A DNA stretch of 64,000 nt from Thiotrichales bacterium (lineage in GTDB: Bacteria > Pseudomonadota > Gammaproteobacteria > HK1). The stretch lies in the NCBI GenBank assembly GCA_026709935.1, contig JAPOSC010000034.1, forward strand, positions 123,688 through 187,687. Direction: 5' to 3'. Of the stretch, positions 27,782 to 38,205 are shown in pieces. The translations under genes were made by a program, and so were the position numbers. Each line of letters starts with the position of its first letter. Within the stretch, counting starts at the first letter, position 1. The notes under the pieces are model-generated. The model saw only the letters and a program-made list of their open reading frames with translations. It was not told where the DNA came from and searched no databases.

Positions 27782-29323
27782 ATGGCCACACCGAGTCAGA
27801 AACTCGCTGCGTCGCTGGCGCGGCTCCGGACGCTTCAGGGCCGGGGCCGCCGAGTGTTCCGTTCCGGCGAGCTGACGCGCGTTCACCGTGAACGACTCGT
27901 CAGGAACGGATTTTTGCGCGAGGCGATGAAGGGCTGGCTGATCTCCTGCAGCCCGGATGTGGATCCGGGTGATACGACGCCCTGGTTCGCTACTTTCTGG
28001 GAGTTCTGCGCGACCTATTGCAAGACTCGGTTCGAGTCGGACTGGCACCTGTCCGCCGAACAGTCCTTGCTGCTCTGCGCGGAACACACCGTCATTCCGC
28101 AGCAGGTTATCGTCCATACGCCAAAGGGTGCCAACAACAGCGTCGAACTGCTGTTCGGTACATCACTCTATGATCTCAGACAAAAGGGCATGCCACCAGA
28201 TGCTGACCTGACGGACAGGGACGGGTTGCGGTTGTTCGTGCCGGAGGCGGCACTGGTGCGCGTGCCAGAAGCGTTCTTTGTTCGGTACCCGATCGAGGCG
28301 CAGGTGGTGCTCTCAGGGATCCGCGATACGGCTGATGTGCTCGGGCGGCTACTCAATGGCGGCCATTCGGTGATCGCTGGGCGGCTGGCTGGCGCGTTCC
28401 GCCGGATCGGCAGGGGTGGCGCGGCCGATGAGATTCTGGGCGTCATGAAACGCACCGGCTACGATGTCCGCGAAACCGATCCGTTCGAGCCGAAGCGGGT
28501 TTTGGGTGCACTTGATTGGGCACAGGCGCCGATTGTCGGGCGCCTTCAATCGCTATGGGAGATGATGCGGGAGCCCGTGATCGCGGCATTTCCCGAAGCA
28601 CCCGGCCTGCCCGAGAAACCCGAAGCCTATTTATCCTTCATTGACGATATCTATCGGAACGATGCCTATCACTCGCTGTCGATAGAGGGCTACCGCGTCA
28701 CATCGGAGATGGTCGACCGAGTGCGCATGGGCCACCACTGGGATCCGGACAATCGTGATGGTGACCGGCGGAGTCGCGATGCGCTGGCCGCGCGCGGCTA
28801 TTGGCAGGCGTTCCGGCTAGTGCGGGCGGCGGTCAGTGAGATCATTGGAGGCGGTGTCGCCGGTGCCTTGGTCCACGAGGCCCACCGCGACTGGTATCGC
28901 GAGCTGTTCCAGCCTTGCGTCGCCGCGGGCCTGATCACGGCTTCCGCTCTGGCAGGTTATCGTAACGACGCAGTGTTTCTGCGGAGATCGCGGCATGTGC
29001 CGCCACGCTGGGAAGCGGTACGCGATGCCATGCCGGCTTTGTTCGATCTGCTGGAAACCGAAACCGAACCTTGCGTTCGCGCCGTGCTCGGGCACTGGCT
29101 GTTTGGCTATGTCCATCCTTACCCGGACGGCAACGGACGCATTGCGCGTTTTGTCATGAACGCGATGCTGGCATCTGGCGGCTATCCATGGACCGTCATC
29201 CGAGTCGAAGATCGCGATGTCTACCTGGCGGCACTTGAAAGCGCCAGCATCGATCAGGACATCGGTCCGTTCGCGCAGTTTTTGGCGAACCGGGTTGCGT
29301 GGTCAATGGAACAGGCAGTGTGA
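27782..29323 (+). CDS. Fic family protein with N-terminal winged-helix (AbiEi-like) region
   Basis: 513 residues, unrelated in layout to the Fic protein at 17.8 kb. The Fic motif HPYPDGNGRIAR starts at H445. An inhibitory SLSIEG motif (S298, E302, G303) is present, so it should be held inactive in cis. The first 130 residues, with RVFRSGELTRVHRERLVRNGF and LREAMKGWLI, resemble the winged-helix start of AbiEi-type antitoxins or DNA-binding proteins, followed by an alpha/beta section (LLFGTSLYDLRQ). This suggests a self-contained enzyme with its own regulator. AT-richer flanks and the isolated position indicate acquisition by transfer. Modified target unknown; resemblance of the N-terminus is by eye only. 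Confidence 0.88.
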   Translation: MATPSQKLAASLARLRTLQGRGRRVFRSGELTRVHRERLVRNGFLREAMKGWLISCSPDVDPGDTTPWFATFWEFCATYCKTRFESDWHLSAEQSLLLCAEHTVIPQQVIVHTPKGANNSVELLFGTSLYDLRQKGMPPDADLTDRDGLRLFVPEAALVRVPEAFFVRYPIEAQVVLSGIRDTADVLGRLLNGGHSVIAGRLAGAFRRIGRGGAADEILGVMKRTGYDVRETDPFEPKRVLGALDWAQAPIVGRLQSLWEMMREPVIAAFPEAPGLPEKPEAYLSFIDDIYRNDAYHSLSIEGYRVTSEMVDRVRMGHHWDPDNRDGDRRSRDALAARGYWQAFRLVRAAVSEIIGGGVAGALVHEAHRDWYRELFQPCVAAGLITASALAGYRNDAVFLRRSRHVPPRWEAVRDAMPALFDLLETETEPCVRAVLGHWLFGYVHPYPDGNGRIARFVMNAMLASGGYPWTVIRVEDRDVYLAALESASIDQDIGPFAQFLANRVAWSMEQAV

Positions 29324-29471
29324 GTGTACACAAAGCTCGAATGTCCGAATGTCCGGGCTAGTTCTGCGCTGCCAATGTTCAATTGAAGCAGATAAACTTC
29401 TGGCAAGAGAGTTGAAGATCAATTATTGAGGATATCGCCTTATTCACTTGATCTGACCAATTGAACAAGAT

Positions 29472-29486
29472 CGAAATTTCCGGGCT
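29472..29486 (-). repeat. Intergenic element AGCCCGGAAATTTCG, inverted copy
   Basis: Exact reverse complement of 17796-17810. It lies 150 bases past the 3' end of the second fic gene, at the point where the AT-rich DNA gives way to GC-rich DNA. Confidence 0.6.
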
Positions 29487-29521
29487 GAGTAGTACCAGCG
29501 CATCGGGGGCGGCGGCCGTGA

Positions 29522-30034
29522 TCAGCCGTCGCGGTCGTGGATCTCCCGGAGCGCATCGAGCGCGGAGCCCTCGATGCGGAATGCCTGACCGAAGCCCTTG
29601 ACGAAGACGCCCCGGCGGGGCATGAGCGCGAACATCCGGAAGTCCGCGAGCGGACGGATGAGGCCGATGACCTCCCCGAACTTGCGCTCGAAGAGATTCA
29701 TGATCGTTTGCCAGCGTTCGCTGCCCCGTTCCACCTGCTCGGCACCGCATTCGAACACGAGGCGGCGACGGGTGAAAAGCTGAGGGGACGCGGACTCGTC
29801 CTCGACGATGAGCACGCTTGCCCGACCGTTGGCGACGAGGTGGCCGGTATGACGGGAGAGGTCGCTCACGCAGATGTAGAACGCGTTGTCGCCGGTGCGC
29901 ACGAAGGGCGCATAGCTCGCCTCCGGCGCACCGGAGGCAGAAGCGGTCGCCATCTGCAGCGTCTTGAAGCAGCCGAGCAGGGCTGTCGCCTCTTCCGCGG
30001 TTTCACCGCTCAATTCCCTGAACCGTTCGGTCAC
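29522..30034 (-). CDS. HugZ-like pyridoxamine 5'-phosphate oxidase family protein
   Basis: 170 residues from a GTG at 30034 with GGAGGG directly upstream. Split-barrel FMN-binding fold: LQMATASASGAPEASYAPFVR, FYICVSDLSRHTGHLVANGRASVLIVED, and a later RLVFECGAEQVE segment, all typical of the HugZ/heme-utilisation branch. Members bind flavin or heme; some degrade heme, many are uncharacterised. The C-terminal PRRGVFVKGFGQAFRIEG is also usual for HugZ-like proteins and contributes the heme or flavin pocket. No heme uptake genes are adjacent, so heme degradation is not established here. Monocistronic. Confidence 0.82.
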   Translation of the reverse strand: MTERFRELSGETAEEATALLGCFKTLQMATASASGAPEASYAPFVRTGDNAFYICVSDLSRHTGHLVANGRASVLIVEDESASPQLFTRRRLVFECGAEQVERGSERWQTIMNLFERKFGEVIGLIRPLADFRMFALMPRRGVFVKGFGQAFRIEGSALDALREIHDRDG

Positions 30035-30703
30035 GGTGCGCCCTCCGAAATCCGGGGAATCGGAACCATCAACCCGCCACCCGATGCTCGGGTGTCGTGC
30101 GCGTCCTTCCCTCAGTCCCTTTCTCGGTGAACTGGACGTGGCAGAGCACGAACGGACTCCCGAGGGCTGGCGAGGGGTCGGGAGGCTACAGGCGCGCCCT
30201 TCGCCCCTGCAACCCGCCGCGTGTCCCCGCCCATGTCATCGGGACGGGACCGCACTTCCGGAAGAAGGCACGTAACTACTTGAGTAAGCTCGAAAAAAGG
30301 TAATTCAGAGGGCAGCGAGGAAAGGTGTGGAAATCAGGTACTGTGGGTGTGATTGGGGGGTTGCGTGTCCCGGCGAGCGCGAAAGTGCCCGTTGAGGACC
30401 ATGCATCGGAGAGGAATTACTAGTTAAAACAGAGAATTAGAGCCCATTCAATGCAGATGCGAATGCTTCGCATTCGATTCTAATCAGACGCCGCATTTGT
30501 TACCCGCGTGTCCCCAGGTGTTACCCAGAGGGGGAAATGTGCCCCGAATCGGTCACCATCGGGGTCCCGGCAGGAGGGCGAATGGAGGGGGTGAGAGGGG
30601 CGATTCGCGAATTTCAAGCGAACGCCTCACCAGCGCGGCGGCATCGTGCGATGCTTGTGCGCTTCATCGATCCGCCCTCCTTCCCGGTGCCGGTGGTTCC
30701 GGC
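30035..30703. other. Long non-coding stretch
   Basis: 669 bases with no supportable gene on either strand. The middle (about 30270-30500) is AT-richer and carries a hairpin CGAATGC-TTC-GCATTCG (30460-30476) and two GTTACCC words 22 bases apart at about 30499 and 30521. It may be a decayed gene or hold an unrecognised small RNA; nothing specific can be claimed. Confidence 0.5.
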
Positions 30704-31165
30704 TCACTCCGTACGCTTGATGTCGACCGTCAGGTCGAGCTCGCCGGCTTTCTCGAACACCACCGTCAGGTTGAAGCTCTCGCCGTCCACCAGCGATTGA
30801 TTCAGTCCGAACAGCATCACATGCAGTCCGTGAGGCTTGAGCAGGACTTCGCCTGCGGCGGGCACCTCGATCGACTCGACCTGGCGCATCTTCATCATCC
30901 CGCCTTCCATGTCGTGGGTATGCAACTCCACGGTCTCGGCGATGTCGGTACGGACAGAGACGATTCGATCCGGCTCGTCGCCGCGGTTCTCGACCCGGAA
31001 GTACGCCGCGCCGTTGGGGGCGTTCGGCGGCATTGCCCGCGACCATGGATCGGCAACGGCCACGTTCCCGAGGGTGATTTCCTGCGCCGACAACGTGGTA
31101 CTGCACAGGGCGACTGCCATCAGAGTCGTCGCTCGAGCGAGGGCTGCGGCTCGTTGGTAAATCAT
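30704..31165 (-). CDS. PCu(A)C-type periplasmic copper chaperone
   Basis: 153 residues from ATG 31165. N-terminal signal peptide ([21 protein letters not shown]) then a mature cupredoxin-like domain starting near [16 protein letters not shown]. The copper site of the family is complete: [16 protein letters not shown] and [12 protein letters not shown] supply the H-x10-M-x21-H-x-M ligands. PCu(A)C proteins carry Cu(I) in the periplasm and deliver it, with SCO proteins, to cytochrome oxidase CuA or other copper enzymes. A SCO gene and the copper enzyme methanethiol oxidase lie 5-7 kb away on the same strand. Longer upstream readings lack a sensible signal peptide. Confidence 0.92.
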   Translation of the reverse strand: MIYQRAAALARATTLMAVALCSTTLSAQEITLGNVAVADPWSRAMPPNAPNGAAYFRVENRGDEPDRIVSVRTDIAETVELHTHDMEGGMMKMRQVESIEVPAAGEVLLKPHGLHVMLFGLNQSLVDGESFNLTVVFEKAGELDLTVDIKRTE

Positions 31166-31448
31166 TCCGGTTCCTCCGTTTCCTTGCGCGACAGCGGGGG
31201 CGGATCCGCTGAGCGGCGGGGGTGGCTTGCACCCGGGAATTGCCTGCGGTCCGGTCACTGGCCCCGTCACCGTCGGCATCCGACAGCATCGCGAGAATAT
31301 GACGATTCATCGATTGTTGCACTGTGCGCCGAATGTTTCCGATTCGATGCTTGACCCCTTCCCCGGGCTCACCGAGACTCCGCCACCGTCAGCGAGAGTC
31401 ACATCGCCTCTCCGCTTCGCCCGTCACCCCGCACCAGGGAGCACTACC

Positions 31449-32048
31449 GTGTCCAGGCCCAAACTCCGCCGCATCACCTCCGCCATCGCCGCCCTCGCCC
31501 TCGGCGGTATCTCCGCCACCTCGGCCTCCGCGAACGCGGATCAGACCGAACGCCCGCAGGTGACCTTCGAGACCAGCCACGGTTCGTTCGTCCTGGAACT
31601 CGACCGGAGCGCCGCCCCGGAGACGGTCGAGAATTTCCTCACGTACGTGCGCGACGGGTTCTACGAAGGCACCATCTTTCACCGGGTGATCGCGGGTTTC
31701 ATGATCCAGGGCGGAGGATTCGACGAGGAATTCAAACAGTTGCAGACCCGTGCTCCGATCCGCAACGAGGCGGATCGGAGCGGCGAGAACAAGCGCGGCT
31801 CCATCGCCATGGCCCGAACCTCCGATCCGCACTCCGCCACCGCGCAGTTCTTCATCAACGTCACCGACAACGACTTTCTGAACCACCGCAACCAGACCAC
31901 CCAAGGCTGGGGCTATACGGCCTTCGGGCGGGTCGTCGAGGGCATGGACACGGTCGACAAAATCGCCGCAGTGTGGACCGGCTCCCGCGGAACGTTTCAG
32001 GACGTGCCCCGGGACACCGTCCTCATCCAGAAGACGCGGATCCATTAA
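31449..32048 (+). CDS. Periplasmic peptidyl-prolyl cis-trans isomerase (cyclophilin)
   Basis: 199 residues from a GTG at 31449 with AGGGAG nine bases upstream. The first 30 residues form a signal peptide ([24 protein letters not shown]). The cyclophilin domain follows with the PpiA/PpiB-type motifs [46 protein letters not shown] and [16 protein letters not shown]. It catalyses proline isomerisation during folding of exported proteins. Conserved catalytic Arg is present in FHRVI. Located between a divergent copper-chaperone gene and aceK; no operon partner is evident. Confidence 0.93.
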   Translation: MSRPKLRRITSAIAALALGGISATSASANADQTERPQVTFETSHGSFVLELDRSAAPETVENFLTYVRDGFYEGTIFHRVIAGFMIQGGGFDEEFKQLQTRAPIRNEADRSGENKRGSIAMARTSDPHSATAQFFINVTDNDFLNHRNQTTQGWGYTAFGRVVEGMDTVDKIAAVWTGSRGTFQDVPRDTVLIQKTRIH

Positions 32049-32244
32049 CCCGGATTTCTCGGTGCGCCCCGGAAGATACACTGAAAATCAGAGCCAGGTG
32101 CGTCGGAAACACTGCCGGTCTGCCCGGAACATGGTTGCCGCCCAGGCCCGACTCCGGCCACCGAGGAGCAATGTCTCACTCTGACATTCCGCCCGGTGTT
32201 CCCGGCTTGCATGCACGAACTCTCCCGAGAGCTCGGGAATCGAA

Positions 32245-34113
32245 GTGAGACACGACTCCGCATTCATGTCCGGAAACCGCCCGACGACTGCGAATGCCGC
32301 GGACTCCGCCCCGCCGAGCGATCGGAGCCCCGACTACGCGGACCGCATCGCGACCGCCCGCTCCATCGATGAACGCACCGACCTCGCCGCGCGCTGGATC
32401 CTGGCCGAGTTCGATGTTTACTACGCCGAATCGCGCAACATCCCCAACCTCGCCAGAGCCGCGTTCGAAGGGCTCGACCCTGCGTCTTCACTGCATCTGA
32501 GCCTGCGGCGGCTCTCCCTGTACAGCGTCAGCGCCCGTGCCCTCGCCCGGCGCCTGCGCGACACGCTGCCGCCGACCGCAGAGGGCGAATCGTTCTGGGA
32601 GCGGATCAGGGCCCGTTACCTCACCCTGATCGAAGGCCGTTACGAATCCGATCTCGCCTTCGCCTACATCCATACCGCCCGGCGGATGATGTACGAAGGC
32701 ATGTGGAAGCCGGTGGAGTACACGTTCCTGGACCATCGCGAGCCCGCCAGCGAGCGCTCCGCCGCGGTGCGACTCGACTTTCCCGTCGGTCCTGCCGCCG
32801 ATCTCGCCGCCCTCGTCGATCGCATCCTCGACGTCCCGGGGTTCGAGCGCCCCTGGCGCGATCGGGCCGGCGACGTGCGGCGGGTGGCGGAGCGATTGCG
32901 ATCCATCTTCGACGCGGACAAACGCCGCCCTGTCGAGCTCCAGATGACCGATGCCGGGTTCTTCCGCAACCGCGGTGCCTACATCGTCGGGCGAATCGTG
33001 TTCGACGCCGCGAGCGCGACGCCGCTCATCCTGGCGCTGCTCAACCACGAGGCCGGCATCTACGTGCAGGCGGTCCTCGCCGGCGAGGCCGACGCGCACA
33101 ACCTCTTCAGCTCCACCCTCGCGAACTTCCACGCCACCAACAGCCACTACCACGAGCTTGCCGCGTTCCTGCACTCGGTCATGCCGACGCGGCGTCTCGG
33201 GCTGCACTACTCGACCATCGGGTTCAACCACGTCGGCAAGGTAGCGGTGATGAACGAGCTGCGCGAGGAGCTCGTGGAACGCGGTGAGGTGTTCACCACC
33301 GCCATCGGGTTTCGCGGCTCGGTCGCCATGGGGTTCGCGGCCCCGTCGTCCGACTACAACCTGAAGGTGATCCGCGACACCCCCACCGACGAGTACAAGT
33401 GGGGGGCGTTCCCCGGCATCGCGGCCGTGCTCGACAAGTATCGGCGCGTGCACGAGATCGACCGCACCGGCTCCATGCTCGACAACATCATCTACCACAA
33501 CCTGGAGCTCGACCGTGCGTGGTTCGAGCCGGAGCTTCTCGCCGAGCTGCTGCGCGACGCGGCCGAGAGCGTTTCTCTGCACGACGATGCGGTCATCCTG
33601 AAGCACCTCATCGTCCAGCGGCGCGTGCGACCGCTTCCGGTGTTCCTCCGGGACGCCACTCCGGAGGAGGCGCGCGAGGTCATCGTGAATCTCGGACACT
33701 GCATCAAGAACAACGCCGCCGCCAACGTCTTCAACCGGGACCTCGACGCGCGCAACTACGGGGTGAGCCGTTTCTACAAGGTCTATCTGTTCGACTACGA
33801 CGCGCTGGAACCGCTCACCCGGATCAAGATCCGCTCGAATGCGGACCGGTTCGACGGCGAGGACGGCGTCCCCGACTGGTTCTACGAGGACGGCGTCATC
33901 TTCCTGCCCGAGGAGATCGAGTCCGGGTTCCGCATCCACGACCGCGCGATACGGCGGCTGTTCCGCGATGTGCACGGCGACCTGCTGACCACCGGCTACT
34001 GGGAGGGCATGCAGAGCGATCTGGAGCGAGGCCGGGTGCCGAGTATCCGTCTCTACCCCGAGGAGCGAAAGCTCGACCACCCGGGCTGGCCGAGCGCCCC
34101 GGCGGGGGAGTGA
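32245..34113 (+). CDS. aceK: Isocitrate dehydrogenase kinase/phosphatase
   Basis: 622 residues from a GTG at 32245; an ATG at 32266 is an equally possible start. Long family-specific N-terminal regulatory part (SRNIPNLARAAFEGLDP, RYESDLAFAYIHTARRMMYEG) and a C-terminal kinase/phosphatase domain with GFRGSVAMGFAAPSSDYNLKVIRD (ATP loop and catalytic Lys), FSSTLANFHATNSHYHELAAFLHSV-type segment and YYKVYLFDYDALE-like core. AceK switches isocitrate dehydrogenase off by phosphorylation so that isocitrate enters the glyoxylate bypass. In enterics it follows aceBA; here it stands alone between a cyclophilin and the mauG-like gene. Its presence favours a beta/gammaproteobacterial origin. Confidence 0.95.
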   Translation: MRHDSAFMSGNRPTTANAADSAPPSDRSPDYADRIATARSIDERTDLAARWILAEFDVYYAESRNIPNLARAAFEGLDPASSLHLSLRRLSLYSVSARALARRLRDTLPPTAEGESFWERIRARYLTLIEGRYESDLAFAYIHTARRMMYEGMWKPVEYTFLDHREPASERSAAVRLDFPVGPAADLAALVDRILDVPGFERPWRDRAGDVRRVAERLRSIFDADKRRPVELQMTDAGFFRNRGAYIVGRIVFDAASATPLILALLNHEAGIYVQAVLAGEADAHNLFSSTLANFHATNSHYHELAAFLHSVMPTRRLGLHYSTIGFNHVGKVAVMNELREELVERGEVFTTAIGFRGSVAMGFAAPSSDYNLKVIRDTPTDEYKWGAFPGIAAVLDKYRRVHEIDRTGSMLDNIIYHNLELDRAWFEPELLAELLRDAAESVSLHDDAVILKHLIVQRRVRPLPVFLRDATPEEAREVIVNLGHCIKNNAAANVFNRDLDARNYGVSRFYKVYLFDYDALEPLTRIKIRSNADRFDGEDGVPDWFYEDGVIFLPEEIESGFRIHDRAIRRLFRDVHGDLLTTGYWEGMQSDLERGRVPSIRLYPEERKLDHPGWPSAPAGE

Positions 34114-34125
34114 GGCACCCAAGAA

Positions 34126-35484
<1,359 letters not shown>

Positions 35485-35677
35485 CCGCTTCCTCAACCGG
35501 GACCGAATTCCAGCCGCGGAGTCACCAGGCTGCCCATGAGGAATCGGAACCGGGCGGGCTCCGGCGGCGGAATCACCGAGCTACCCATCGGGAACCGGGG
35601 CCGGGCTCCGGCCGCGGTGTCACTGGCCGCCCATCGGGAATCGGAACCGGACTTCGGCGGTGGAGTCACCAGGCCGT

Positions 35678-36385
35678 TCACGAGGAGCCGGAGTCGGACT
35701 CCAGCCGCAGAGTTTCCAGATCGTTCATCAGGATGTCGGGGTGGAGGAACCCGGCGCTGTAGATGTTGCGGACCCGCCGCTTGCGGTCGATCAGGAAGAC
35801 CCGCAGGAGGTGGGCGAACTCCCCGGTGTATTCGCCGTCGTGGTCGTACTCGCGCAACGTGTGCTGGCCGTAGCCGTCGAGGATGGGCGCGAGGTCCGGC
35901 CGCTCGCGGGTGGTGAGGAGCGCCCATTCGACGTTGCCGTCGTTCTTCTGTGGTCCGTAGGCCCGCATGACCTCGGGGGTATCGTTGTCAGGATCGAACG
36001 ACATGGAGACGAGTCGGGTGGCTCCAGCGAGATCCGGGCGCTCCTCGAGCCGGGATCGCACCAGGTGGAAGACGGCCTTGGCCAAGGGGCAGCCGTTGAC
36101 GTCGTTGCACCGGGTGTAAACGAAGCTCAGCAGCACGAATCGGTCCCCCATCAGGTCGAACAGGCTCGCGGGGGTTCCGTCCGCGCGCAGCACCCGGCCG
36201 TCGACGGCCTCCATGATCGGCGGCAGCCGATAGGTACCGGGGGTGGGCGCCTCGTAGCTCAGGATCCCCCAGCCGGGGGCGAGGATCTCGGGCCGGGGAT
36301 TGTGCGCCGCCGCGGCCTGGCTCATCAGGCCGGCCGCGAGCAGCGCGAGTGCGCGCAATGTTCCGATCGGAAGCACCTGCATCAT
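35678..36385 (-). CDS. SCO/SenC family copper protein with CX5C motif
   Basis: 235 residues from ATG 36385 (a further ATG at 36412 in frame). Signal peptide LRALALLAAGLMSQAAAA, then a thioredoxin-like domain. The metal/redox motif is YTRCNDVNGCPLA, i.e. two Cys separated by five residues instead of the usual three; the copper-ligand His is kept in EFAHLLRVFLIDR. MSFDPDNDTPEVM is typical of the family. SCO proteins reduce and load copper sites. Located between mtoX and the mauG-like gene, in the same order as in characterised mtoX loci, hence a role in copper loading of methanethiol oxidase is likely. A terminator separates it from mtoX. Confidence 0.9.
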   Translation of the reverse strand: MMQVLPIGTLRALALLAAGLMSQAAAAHNPRPEILAPGWGILSYEAPTPGTYRLPPIMEAVDGRVLRADGTPASLFDLMGDRFVLLSFVYTRCNDVNGCPLAKAVFHLVRSRLEERPDLAGATRLVSMSFDPDNDTPEVMRAYGPQKNDGNVEWALLTTRERPDLAPILDGYGQHTLREYDHDGEYTGEFAHLLRVFLIDRKRRVRNIYSAGFLHPDILMNDLETLRLESDSGSS

Positions 36386-36490
36386 CGTGTATCGCCTGTC
36401 GGCAGGAGTCATCGTGTGAGCCGCAAGGTCCGCGCCGCACAAGAATGATAGTGGGTCCGCATGGCGTATGTCCGCAGGCCCTCCTCCGTC

Positions 36491-36510
36491 ATTCCCGCTC
36501 GGGTGGGAAT
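36491..36510. repeat. dRS3-like element ATTCCC-N8-GGGAAT
   Basis: ATTCCCGCTCGGGTGGGAAT within CCGTCATTCCCGC and GGGAATCCAGG, the widespread proteobacterial GTCATTCCCGC/GCGGGAATCCAG repeat type. Located between the SCO and mtoX genes. Confidence 0.65.
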
Positions 36511-36615
36511 CCAGGGCCGGAGAATCTCGATCGAAGACGGACACGTTCTCTCGGAAATCCAGCTCTCGATCCTGCTCATGTCTCGTCCTATGGAAGAGCG
36601 GCCTGCTGATCTGCG

Positions 36616-36650
36616 AAGAAAAAAGCCGCCCCGGAACTCGGGACGGCTTT
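36616..36650 (-). terminator. Intrinsic terminator after mtoX
   Basis: On the minus strand AAAGCCGTCCCG pairs with CGGGGCGGCTTT around a 5-base loop (one mismatch in 12), followed by TTTTTTCTTC-type sequence. It starts about 49 bases after the mtoX stop, so mtoX probably ends here and read-through would feed the SCO and mauG-like genes at lower level. Confidence 0.85.
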
Positions 36651-36698
36651 CGGCATCCTCACGGCATCGGCATGGAGGCCGCACCCGGCCCTCGCGGT

Positions 36699-38048
36699 CT
36701 ACTGGACCGCCGCGGCCAGTTTCGTCTCGCCGGCCGGCGGCCGCTTGCCGTAGAGCGCGTATGAACCGAACCGCATCTGGTGCGAGCGTCCCAGCCCTTC
36801 GGCGTAGAAGTCGACGGTCCACTGGTGCGTGAGCTCCTTGCCGTCCCAGTGGTAGAGCTTCACGTACTGCTCGTCGGCGTCACCGGTCTTGTCCCAGTTG
36901 CCGAGGAGGGAGCTGGAGAAGTAGACCCGCTCCCCGTCCCAGCTCTGGGAGACCATGTTGATCTGGCTGCCGATCTGCGCCTCGTAGACCTGCTTCGGCG
37001 CGTGCGGGTCCGAGATGTCGAAGTACCGGGCCTTGCCCTCCATGAAGGTATCGACCCAGAGCCCTTTGTCGTCGGCCGTGATCGAGATGTCCACCGGTAG
37101 CGGGATGGTGGAGGGATCGCCGATGTCCGCGACCTCCTTGGCCTGCCATTCGCCCCCGTCGTCCTCGTAGATCAGCCAGAGCTTCGAGGTCAGCGCGGTG
37201 CTGGTGAAGCAGTACTTGTGATCCGGGTCCCAGGCGCATCGGATCTCCAGCGGCACCCCGGGCACGTCCAGCACCTTGAGCGGCTTGCGGGAGTGCATGT
37301 CCCACACCACCATGGTGTGGCCGAAGCGCTGCATGGCCGCCTCGTCCTTCAGCATCGCGCCGAAGTCCATCATGTAGTTGGACCAGCCCGTGAACGAGGA
37401 GGTCAGCATGATGTTGAGGTCCGCCTTCACCCGTACGTCATAGCCGTACCCGTCAGCGAGCTGGCCGGACTTGACCGCGCCTCTCAGGTCGGCGTCGGTC
37501 GGTATCCAGTGGGTCGCGACGTAGTCTCCGGCGTTGTTGTACTCCGCGAGGCCGGTGCGGCCGCCGTGGTCGACGTTATTCGAGAGCGCGGTGATCATCA
37601 TGCGCCCAGGCAGGGCGTAGAAGGTGTGCGGGCCGACCAGTCCGCCGGTCTGATCGACGAAGTCGGTGATGACCTTGTGCAGTACGGGCTTGCGCGGATC
37701 GGTGTGGATGTCGAACACGAAGATCTTGCTGGTGTCGAGCCCGCCCGCCCACAGGTACTTGCGGTCGTCGGAGAGCCCGGAGTGGTGGGCCTCGTTGCGC
37801 CCTCCCACCGACAGGGTATTGACCACCTTGCCGTAGGTATCGGAAGCGGGGTTGGTGTCGATGGTGACGAGCTTGTCCTGCTCGTCTCCCACCCCCTCGA
37901 CACCGAGGGTCCAGACGTAGACATAGTCCTCCTGGCCCTGGATCTTGGCGATGTAGGGCGACATGCAGGTCTCGTCCGCGGGCGCGGGCACGCAGAACAG
38001 CAAGGGCGCGGCCATCGCCAGGCATTTGAACAGTGCGGTTCCTTTCAT
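36699..38048 (-). CDS. mtoX: Methanethiol oxidase (selenium-binding protein 56 family), periplasmic
   Basis: 449 residues with a signal peptide (FKCLAMAAPLLFCVPAPA) before DETCMSPYIAKIQGQEDYVYVWTLG. The whole mature part is SBP56-like beta-propeller: DTYGKVVNTLSVGGRNEAHH, GPHTFYALPGRMMITALSN, SSFTGWSNYMMDF, RFGHTMVVWDMHSRKPL and the C-terminal GRSHQMRFGSYALYG, with conserved His clusters for the copper ion. MtoX oxidises methanethiol to formaldehyde, hydrogen sulfide and hydrogen peroxide. SCO and MauG-like genes follow, the diagnostic neighbourhood. GGAGAAGAGG precedes the ATG and a strong terminator follows. Marks use of methanethiol, e.g. from DMSP or dimethyl sulfide. Confidence 0.93.
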   Translation of the reverse strand: MKGTALFKCLAMAAPLLFCVPAPADETCMSPYIAKIQGQEDYVYVWTLGVEGVGDEQDKLVTIDTNPASDTYGKVVNTLSVGGRNEAHHSGLSDDRKYLWAGGLDTSKIFVFDIHTDPRKPVLHKVITDFVDQTGGLVGPHTFYALPGRMMITALSNNVDHGGRTGLAEYNNAGDYVATHWIPTDADLRGAVKSGQLADGYGYDVRVKADLNIMLTSSFTGWSNYMMDFGAMLKDEAAMQRFGHTMVVWDMHSRKPLKVLDVPGVPLEIRCAWDPDHKYCFTSTALTSKLWLIYEDDGGEWQAKEVADIGDPSTIPLPVDISITADDKGLWVDTFMEGKARYFDISDPHAPKQVYEAQIGSQINMVSQSWDGERVYFSSSLLGNWDKTGDADEQYVKLYHWDGKELTHQWTVDFYAEGLGRSHQMRFGSYALYGKRPPAGETKLAAAVQ

Positions 38049-38190
38049 CCTCTTCTCCTTCGGGGTTGACGATCGGTGCCGATGAGTCGGGGTCGTCGCA
38101 CGCTCGACGACGGATTCACCAAGCGTGGTTCCTAACCATATACCCGGAGGGCGCGCCGAAAAAGGGTGGTGCCAACAGGGCGGCGTTCAG

Positions 38191-38205
38191 CCCGGAAATT
38201 CCGGG
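38191..38205. repeat. CCCGGAA-A-TTCCGGG palindrome
   Basis: Perfect 7-base arms around one base, preceded by TTCAG and followed by TTAG. Related to the AGCCCGGAAATTTCG elements at 17796 and 29472. Directly abuts the 3' end of the FAD oxidoreductase gene; could also act as a weak hairpin terminator. Confidence 0.55.
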
